This document shows positions 57,325-64,000 of a stretch of 64,000 nt of DNA, piece by piece. The notes below the pieces were generated by a model. That model did no database searches. It was given only the letters and a program-made list of their open reading frames with translations, and was not told where the DNA came from. Position numbers and translations under genes: made by a program. Position 1 is the first letter of the stretch. The number at the start of each line of letters is the position of its first letter. Source of the stretch: Nepenthes gracilis (taxonomy: Eukaryota; Streptophyta; Magnoliopsida; Caryophyllales; Nepenthaceae); contig BSYO01000003.1 of NCBI GenBank assembly GCA_033239525.1, forward strand, positions 11,030,001 to 11,094,000. The letters run 5' to 3'.

Positions 57325-59090
57325 ATGGCTTCCGTCGCCGATGTTGCCTCCGTTCTGAGAGAAAACGACATCAAAGCTCTGTGCGTCGAATTCAATATAC
57401 CGAAGGAGATTGCCTGGAGAGTTCTGGGCAAGGACGATAGGGCTTATGCTCCACCGGAGGGGCACATCACTGTTTACGAGGCCCACCTGAGGAGCGGCCT
57501 TCGTATCCCGTTGTCGGATGACCTGGAGTCTATTTTGAAGGCTTTTTGTGTCCCCATCTCTCAGCTCCATGCCAACGCCGTGAGGTATCTCTGTACCATG
57601 TGCATTTTCTGTTGAAAGCGTGGCAAGAAGCTTAAGATGTCGGGGGTTAGGGTTTTGTTTAAAATAAGCCAGGGGGAGAGTGGACATCGCTCGTTCCCCG
57701 TCCTGGTCTGGAGATAAATAAGGTAATACACGACTCACTGAAGAACTGGAAGGACCGGTTCTTCTTCGTGAGAGTGGGGACGGACTGGCCCCTCACGAAG
57801 GACTGGGGCTAGGTTCCGAAGGCGTATTTTGGGACGCCGTCGACGGTGGAGTATGCAGCCTATGAATGGCTAACTAAGTCCATCCATGCTAATCCCAATG
57901 AGTTCAAATGGGACTTCCTGGTTTCCCGGGTGGAAACTAAGAAGGTGAACTAGGGACCGCCTTCCCCGGTTCACAAACCAATGCCGCCGGTGAGGATGAT
58001 GAACCCTGAAGACTCCAAGGGTGTAATCATCTGAACGAGGCATACAGACGAAGGGTTTATTGGCCCATTGCCTGAGAAGGTGTTGGATACGCCTTCATCG
58101 TCTTCGTCGCGTGTTGATTATGTGGCTGCCAGGATCTACTTTGGATCCGGCAGTACTACGGGCGTGGAGAAGACTTTTGAAGACTGGCCGGCGGAGGCAG
58201 GAGGAGTCATCCTCGCCCAGCCCGCGACGAGAGCGGCTCCCGGCGCTGCCTGGAGGGAGTCATTAGAGGAGCTAGTTTGTGAACCGGCAGTCGCCACGCA
58301 GACTATTACGGTGGAGCCGACAGCAGAGCTTGACTCTTCATCAGCTGCTCCAGAGGCTGCAAGAGAGGAGCCTGCTACAGCTGCTCCAGAGGCTACAAGA
58401 GAGGAGCCCGCAGCTGCCATGGATGAGACTGATGCATTTCTGGATCACATTCTGGATGAGGCAGCGGTGAGCTTGGCGCGAGAGGATGCTCCTGGTCCAC
58501 CACCACCTAGTCCACCGCCAACTGGGCCAGGTCTAGAGTCCAGGCCCGAGAGGCCCTCGAGGAAGATTTACAAGGTACGATTCCTATAATGGCCTCCTTG
58601 CACTTCTTTCTTTTTTGTATTTATAACTTACACTTTGCTTTTGTCTTGTGCAGTCAAGGAGGTTGATCTCAGCCTTTTCCCGGGAGGTGGAGCAATGCGA
58701 TTAGATCATTGCGGACAGGGAGGCGGAGATCGCTGCTGGATGCCGGCTGCCAGGAGGAGCCTGCATCACGCCCTTGAGGTCATCATGGCGGGCATGGAGT
58801 CGGATAACGCTGAGCTGAAGGCTGAGGTTGCCCGTTTGAAAGATGAAGATGATCGCAATAAAGCAAGCAAGAAGCGGCTTGTTGACCGAATCACAGCCTT
58901 AGAGAATGATCTGACCCTCCGAATCCGTCCCATCAAGCTCGAGGGCATGTTGCACGTTCGGCTGTTGGAGGGGATCAACGTTGGCCGGCGCATCGCGCGG
59001 CTGATTGATCCCAATTTTCCAGCCGAACTCATCAATCAATCCAACAGGCGGTGCCAAGACAAAGATGATCTTGTGAGGGAGCCTCCATGA
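57325..59090 (+). pseudogene. Antisense gene of element B (Transposase_28-like, coiled coil)
   Basis: ATG at 57325 in CCATGG. Residues 1-90 read MASVADVASVLRENDIKALC, EFNIPKEIAWRVLGKDDRAY, EGHITVYEAHLRSGLRIPLS and a SQLHANAVRYLCTMCIF segment, the pattern of Pfam Transposase_28 (GKFGVYTRFFE..FRIPLS...ISQL...A...FEILC). A TGA at 57613 and frameshifts follow; LKNWKDRFFFVRVGTDWPL is near 57735-57790. From 58068 a 170-codon frame runs through the repeats APEAAREEPATAAPEATREEP to the intron 58575-58653, then a coiled coil (AELKAEVARLKDEDDRNKAS, ITALENDLTLRI) and RRIARLIDPNFPAELINQS to 59090. About 560 codons when spliced. Runs against pol. Function unknown. Confidence 0.78.
58575..58653 (+). other. 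Spliceosomal intron in the element B antisense gene
   Basis: 79 bp, ACAAG|GTACGA ... CTTGTGCAG|TCAAGG. Same length and position as 44553-44631 in element A. Confidence 0.8.
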
Positions 59091-59160
59091 TAGCCATAGA
59101 CAGCCGTTGCATTTCCCCATTTGTTTTTGTACTTGTGTAATCGTGTGAGACAATTAAAGC

Positions 59161-59166
59161 AATAAA
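59161..59166 (+). terminator. Poly(A) signal of the antisense gene
   Basis: AATAAA 71 bases after the stop at 59090, in an AT-rich context. Confidence 0.5.
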
Positions 59167-59232
59167 AAGGGAATTCTTTTCCGTTAGTGTCCATTGATCT
59201 TCACTGCTTTTTGTGTTTGTATGATGTGTTAC

Positions 59233-59635
59233 ACGGGGCGGCCAACTGAGTTGGTCGGTGACCGTTACTGGCCTGCATAAGGAGCTAAGCCCTTGGGCTT
59301 GGCGGGTGGTTGTCGCGTTAACCAGCCTGGTGGTGTTGTCCAAGTGATGACTCGGACAGCCAGCGTTGGAGAAGAAACACTTCTCGTCTCTTCGCGATCA
59401 CGCTACCCTATCGTAGAGAGGGTTATTGCGTGGGGCGGCCAACCTAGTTGGCTGGCTGCCTAAGGAGTAAAGTCCTTAAGCTGGGCAGGTGGTTGTGTTA
59501 ACCAGCCTGGTGGCGCCGTACAAGTGATGACTTGGGCAGCCAATGTTGGAGAAGAAATGCTTCTCCCTTTGACCGTCGCTGACTGATCATGCTACCTCCT
59601 CGTAGAGGAGGTCGTTGCATGTGCTACGTAAGCCC
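59233..59635. repeat. Tandem dimer of a ~190-bp unit (element B)
   Basis: Same pair of units as 45240-45640; shared motifs GGGGCGGCCAAC, CTTGGGCTTGGCGGGTGG/CTTAAGCTGGGCAGGTGG and GTTGGAGAAGAAA. Confidence 0.75.
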
Positions 59636-59648
59636 CCTAAGGTTTTTG

Positions 59649-59885
59649 ACCACTATCGGGCCACTTGGATGACCAAGGTTTAGTACGACCACTAACGGGC
59701 AGCTCGGATGACCGAGGTTTGAATTAGTCCGCTTGTGGGCTGCCTGGATGACCAGGGTTTAAAATAGACCGCTCATGGGCCACCTGGATGACCAGGGTTT
59801 AAATACGACCGCTAACGGGCCGCTCGGATGACCGAGGTTCAAATTCGACAGCTTTTTGCCACCTGGATGACCAGGGTTTAACGAG
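59649..59885. repeat. Six-unit ~40-bp minisatellite (element B)
   Basis: Six units around GACCGCTAACGGGCCGCTCGG and ATGACCGAGGTT. Same unit number and order of variants as in element A. Confidence 0.8.
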
Positions 59886-60241
59886 AGGTAAAGACCCTCC
59901 CGACTTAGGGGTAGTCTAGGTTGGATAACCCTGCAAAGAAAGCAAACATGCACGCGCAAGTAGGAGGGATGCTAAGTAAACACTTATTTTTCACAAACTT
60001 AAAACAAGCAGGCGAATGCAAACAATAATGCAGTTACATACCTGTGCCTACTACTGGAAGTAACGCCAGAGGTGGGCTGCGTTCCACGTTCATGGAACCA
60101 ATTTTCCGTCTTGGTCCCGGAGTTTGTAAGCTCCGTTTCGCAGTACGGCGGAGACGAGGAAAGGCCCTTCCCAATTAGGGGAGAGCTTGTTACGGCCGAC
60201 CAGCCTGCCTGTGGCCTTGACGCCTCGCAGGACCAGATCCC

Positions 60242-60710
60242 TCACATCGAATTGTCTCGCCTTAACCTTTTTGTTGTAGTACTGGGCGACCGATGCTGGT
60301 AGGCCACTGTCCGTACTTTGGCAGCGTCGCAGGCTTCTTCTAACAAGTTTAAATGCTCCCTGATTTTTTGGGAGTTAGTTTGTGGGTCGAAGGACTCCAC
60401 CCTGAGACTTGAAAGCCCGATTTTGACCGGGATTACTGCCTCAGTCCTGTAGCAAAGGTTGAAGGGTGTCTCGCGCGTTGGTTCCTTCGGGGTTGTCTGA
60501 TAAGACCAGATAACGGATGGGAGCTCGTCAGCCCAGGAGCCCCCGTCGTCCTCCAACTTAGTCTTTAACTCATGGAGTAGCGTAAGGTTTGTAACCTCCA
60601 CCTGCCCATTGGCTTGGGGGTATGCCACCGAAGTGTGGACCCGCTTGATGCCAAGGCTGTTGCAATACTTGGTGAAGCGTTTTCCCGAGAATTAGGTCCC
60701 GTTGTCGGTA
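60242..60710 (-). pseudogene. Element B integrase, C-terminal half
   Basis: AYPQANGQVEVTNLTLLHEL keeps the catalytic Glu. ELPSVIWSYQTTPKEPTRET and CYRTEAVIPVKIGL follow, then LDPQTNSQKIREHLNLLEEA. A frame change near 60700 separates it from the N-terminal half. Confidence 0.88.
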
Positions 60711-61281
60711 ACAACTACCTCGGGATGCGAATTCTGAGACGATGTTCCTCGCGGAGGAATTCCAGGGCATTGTATTCTGTTATCTTGGCTAGTGGGACAG
60801 CTTCGATCCACTTGGTGAAGTAGTCGATGCTCACGATGATGAATTTCCTTTGCCCCGTGGCAATGGAAAACGGGTCGAGAAGATCGAGCCCCCATTGTGC
60901 GAATGGCCAAGGGTCCTGAAGGGCCTTCAGATCCGCAGAAGGCTGGCGGTGAAGGATGCTGTGAAGCTGGCAGCATTCACATTTCTTCACGAACTCCAGC
61001 GCGTCTTTTTTCATTGAGGGCCAGTAATAGCCTTGGCACATGATCTTGAAAGCCAAGTTCTTTCCGCCAATGTGTGACCCGTAGATCCCGAGGTGAACTT
61101 CGCCTAAGGCGTAGTTAGCCTCCTCAGGAGTTAGACAGCGGAGGTATGGGGTCGAGTAACCACGGCGATACAGCCGCCCGTCAACCACAACGTACCAGCC
61201 GGCTGTCTTCTTGATCCGTTTGGCTTTTTCTACATCATTTGGCAATGACCCGTCCGCCAGGTAGTTGAGGAAAGGCATCAT
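60711..61281 (-). pseudogene. Element B integrase, N-terminal half
   Basis: 188-codon frame: EVHLGIYGSHIGGKNLAFKI, YYWPSMKKDALEFVKKCECC, QWGLDLLDPFSIATGQRKFI and VSIDYFTKWIEAVPLAKITE, i.e. the zinc finger and first catalytic Asp with the IDYFTKW motif. Ends in a frameshift close to the second catalytic Asp. Confidence 0.9.
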
Positions 61282-62169
61282 CCAGTTTTTCGCTTCAGAA
61301 ATCTGTATGGCCTCTTGCTTCTCGATACTGGGAGCATTTAGGACCTCCCATATGTCCCTCGAATACTGCTCCGGGTTTTTGACTGCAGCGGCTTTAGCCA
61401 GCTAGTCTGCCTGCCAGTTTTCAGTTCGAGGAACGTGAACCAGGGTCAGTTTGTCGAAACCTTGGACGACCTCCTTTGCCTTAGCCAAGTACTTGGCCAA
61501 GAGAGGGTCGTTTGCCTCGAAGTACCCGTTAACCTAGTTAACGATCAGTTCAGAGTTGCTGTAAACCACCAGTCTCCTCGCGGAGCACTCTTTGGCTAAT
61601 CGTAAGCCGGCTAGTAAGGCTTCGTACTCGGCAACGTTGTTGGTCGCCGTGAAGTCAAGCCTGAGGGAGTATTTCACCTCAAACCCGTCGGGAGTTGTAA
61701 GGACAACTCTAACGCCACTGCCCATGTCAGTAGACGACCCATCTACGTGGAGTATACATTCCGAAATTCCGATAGGCAGCTCTGCGTTTTCTTCGGGTTG
61801 TTCCTCAATAACTGGGGTTGTAGTCTCGACAATGAAATCAGCCAGCGCCTGTGCTTTCACAGCAGGCCTGGGCTGGAATTCAATGTCGAACTCGCCCAAC
61901 TCGATAGCCCACTTTACTAATTGTCCAGAAATGTCGGGTTTCTGGAGGATGTTTTTCAGCGGCTGGTTCGTAAGGACCACTATCCAATGGGCCTGAAAGT
62001 AAGGCCTCAACTTCCGCGCAGAGAATATTAGCACCAAGGCTAACTTTTCTGCGTGCGAGTATCGGGTCTTTGGGCCTGTCAATGTTTTACTTACGTAGTA
62101 GACCGGCCGTTGGGTGTCGGAGTCCTGGCGTACAAGGACAGAACTCAAGGACGCCTCCGAAACTGCCAA
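61282..62169 (-). pseudogene. Element B RNase H and second RNase H
   Basis: VYYVSKTLTGPKTRYSHAEK, LALVLIFSARKLRPYFQAH, QPLKNILQKPDISGQLVKWA and ELGEFDIEFQPRPAVKAQAL, then LHVDGSSTDMGSGVRVVL and TNNVAEYEALLAGLRLAKEC, YSNSELIVN of the second RNase H. A stop follows at 61534. The rest to 61282 (VPRTENWQAD-like) is in broken frames. Confidence 0.9.
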
Positions 62170-62919
62170 TTAAAGATATAATTCTTCTCCGCCCTTAGGT
62201 GACACCAACAATGGCAGGCTGGCCAAGTGTCATTTCAGTTCATCGAAAGCGGCTTGGCATTCCGCTGTCCACTGGAACCCGTTGGATTCCGTTCCTCTAA
62301 GGGCTTTGAAGAAGGGCTGGTACTTGTCACTGGACTTCGCAAGGAAGCGGGACAGTGCTACCAGCTGTCCAGTCAGTCGCTAGACGCCCTTCACATTCCG
62401 TGGCGGAGCCATGTCGACGAGCGCCTTGATCTTCTCTGGGTTTGCCTCGATCCCTCGTTGGGAGACGATGAAACCCAGGAATTTGTCGGAAGCCACTCTG
62501 AAGACACAATTAGCTAGGTTCAACTTCATATGATGCTTACGGAGCACCTCGAATGACTTTTCCAGGTCACGGATGTGGTTGCTGGTTACCCTACTCTCAA
62601 CGAGCATGTCGTCGATGTAGACCTCCATGTTGCGGCCAATCTATTTTTCAAACATCTTGTTAACCAAGCGCTAGTAAGTTGCTCCAGCATTTTTGAGTCC
62701 GAAAGGCATCACCTTGTAGCAGTAGGTGCCCTGATCGGTCACGAACGAAGTGTGCTCCTCATCCTCCGGACTCATTCGGATCTGGTTGTAACCCGAATAG
62801 GCGTCCATAAAGCTGAGTAGCTCATGTCCGGCCGTGGAGTCAACCAGCAGGTCAATCCTGGGCAAGGGAAAGCTGTCCTTCAGACAGGCCTTGTTGACAT
62901 CGGTCAAATCAACGCACAT
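62170..62919 (-). pseudogene. Element B reverse transcriptase, with frameshifts
   Basis: LTDVNKACLKDSFPLPRIDL, FMDAYSGYNQIRMSPEDEEH and YCYKVMPFGLKNAGATY (62919-62671), a stop, then MEVYIDDMLVESRV (YIDD), KLNLANCVFRVASDKFLGFI and IKALVDMAPP (62628-62380). The thumb/connection part continues to 62170 with stops. Confidence 0.9.
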
Positions 62920-63437
62920 CCACCATTTTTCGTTGCTTTTACTAAAACGACATTAGAGAGCCAGTCCAGATATTGGACTTCTCTAATGAAGCCTGCGTCC
63001 AACAGCTTCTTCACCTCCTCTCGGATGACGATCAGTTTTTTGACGGAGTGGTTCCTCCGCTTCTGCCTAACGGGTTTTCGGCTGGAGTCAAGTCCCAACC
63101 TGTAGACCATCACTTCTGCTGGGATTCCAGGCATGTCTGCCGGAGTCCAAGCAAAAAGGTCAGCGTTCCTTCGTAGGAATGCGATTAGCTCATCGCGCAG
63201 TGGTTCGGTGAGTGAGCCGTCGATCTGTACACACTTCTCCAGATTCTCCGGGTCCAGTGGGATTAGATCGGTGGCTTCACCAAACTGTGCCTGCTGAAAG
63301 GTAGTCTCGTCTCTGTGGTCAAGTTCCCCAGTCGTTTTAGCGCTGCCACTTGGGGCAATCTGCGACATATAGCAGGTTCGTCCGGTAATTTGGTCGCCCA
63401 GCGCCTCTCTGACACCGTAGGGTGTTGGAAACTTCAT
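62920..63437 (-). pseudogene. Element B protease-RT linker and RT start
   Basis: TGRTCYMSQIAPSGSAKTTG, LDPENLEKCVQIDGSLTEPL, DELIAFLRRNADLFAWTPAD and MPGIPAEVMVYRLGLDSSRK, then KLLDAGFIREVQYLDWLSNV. The same region of A is 49464-48914. 177 codons open. Confidence 0.88.
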
Positions 63438-63501
63438 TTTGAGGTGCGTAATCGAGGTAAGCGCCTGCAGATCTTTGTCAAGACGGCCTGCCAGTATAGC
63501 G

Positions 63502-63795
63502 TTATCTTGAGGGTAGGTCGACCACCAGGAAGGTGAGAGTGTGACTTGCTGTCTTTGGATACGTCCCTAAGGTAACTTCCAATTGAATGGTACCTTGAAC
63601 GAGTACTGGTTCGTTGTCAAGGCCGTATAATGGGCCCTTGGCCGGTTTTAGTTGGTTCTTTTTTAGGACTAATCTGAAGAAAGTATCTAAGTAAAGCAAA
63701 TCACGAGAACTTTCATTATCAATAAATACTCGCTTCAGCGGGTAGTCTACACTACCGTCTGAAACGAGCACGGAATACAACGAGGGGATCAGCAT
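63502..63795 (-). pseudogene. Element B aspartic protease
   Basis: YPLKRVFIDNESSRDLLYLD: the D-x-G-S-S active site has Glu for Gly, probably inactive. GPLYGLDNEPVLVQGTIQLE and LTFLVVDLPS follow. The YNAILGRP end is lost in a frameshift after 63502. Confidence 0.85.
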
Positions 63796-64000
63796 GGGGG
63801 GACACTACATGGGCTAAGTGATCATCATTAAAGCTGATTAAGTTGTCTGCCGTGCGCTGTTTCTTCCTCCAAGTCTGCTGCTCCTCGCTGCCAGATGGGT
63901 TTTTAGCTGGTCGGGTGGTGACCATGCTGACAACCCCGGCTATAACCCGATTCCGAGGTGGAGTCTGCTCCTACCCCTCCTCACTAGTCGCTCTAGAGCT
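63796..64000 (-). pseudogene. Element B gag-protease linker (window edge)
   Basis: Matches the element A stretch 49790-50000 in order and sequence. The gag core is beyond the window. Confidence 0.6.

Larger units (their letters stand above)
56020..64000 (-). mobile_element. Element B: Tat-lineage element, second copy of the A family, truncated by window end
   Basis: 3' LTR at 56020-56476, then polypurine tract, antisense gene (plus strand), spacer repeats and pol on the minus strand: integrase, RNase H pair, RT, protease; gag and the 5' LTR lie beyond 64000. Order and sequence follow element A. The left flank is TCGAA (56015-56019), whose partner is outside the window. Confidence 0.88.

Noticed and set aside
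57325..57615. Calling the antisense ORF a DNA transposase
   Set aside because: Transposase_28 is only a family name for gypsy-linked ORFs; no DDE residues or terminal inverted repeats.
1..64000. tRNA, rRNA or snRNA genes
   Set aside because: No cloverleaf with A and B boxes or rRNA core sequence was noticed by eye; a covariance-model scan could not be run.

Overview
The window is nuclear DNA from a flowering plant, probably a eudicot. It is AT-rich and intron-containing, holds two recognisable plant genes, and most of its length is LTR retrotransposon sequence. No rRNA, tRNA, CRISPR array or bacterial-type gene was seen. The species cannot be named from the sequence.

Host genes. About 8 kb of host sequence has been pulled apart by insertions. 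On the minus strand there is a VIT1-type vacuolar iron transporter gene (three 5' exons, 7573-8222; the rest is not in the window). Next to it is a PLATZ zinc-binding protein gene whose two recognisable coding exons are each split by a different LTR retrotransposon: a copia element at 9544-12703 (target duplication GTTTA) and a chromovirus at 13415-18868 (target duplication CAATC). It also has a premature stop and a probable frameshift, so it is a pseudogene here.

Retrotransposons, left to right. (C) 1-5998: 3' part of a Tat-lineage Ty3/gypsy element, plus orientation, with degenerate antisense ORFs. 9544-12703: a deleted copia element. (D) 13415-18868: Reina-like chromovirus with recognisable gag-PR-RT-RH-IN-chromodomain. 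19347-31337: a second copia element (target duplication AAATA), mostly deleted inside and filled with solo LTRs (20171-26472 carrying a nested 23029-26013, and 28055-30997). (E) 31356-36863: broken Reina-like element carrying a fragment resembling a receptor-like cytoplasmic kinase, interrupted by a solo LTR (34330-36386). (A) 37740-51065: Tat element in minus orientation with target duplication AAATA, gag-pol on minus and an antisense ORF on plus, the latter split by solo LTR 40123-43998. 51361-54178: another solo LTR. 54300-55930: decayed gag. (B) 56020-end: second copy of the A family, running off the right edge.

Most interesting system. The A/B family carries, between pol and the 3' LTR, a plus-strand (antisense) gene of about 560 codons with a Transposase_28-like N-terminus and a coiled coil. 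It has a 79-bp GT-AG intron at the same place and of the same length in both copies. Just upstream of its ATG lies a tandem array (6 units in A, 13 in B) of inverted TTGACC/GGTCAA dyads, which are WRKY W-box cores. Downstream are a poly(A)-like signal and a six-unit minisatellite separating it from the convergent pol gene. The unrelated copia LTR at 19347/27088 carries its own array of the same dyad with a different spacer. Element C has antisense coding blocks with TATA-like boxes. Together this suggests retrotransposons with an independently promoted, spliced, possibly defence-inducible antisense gene.
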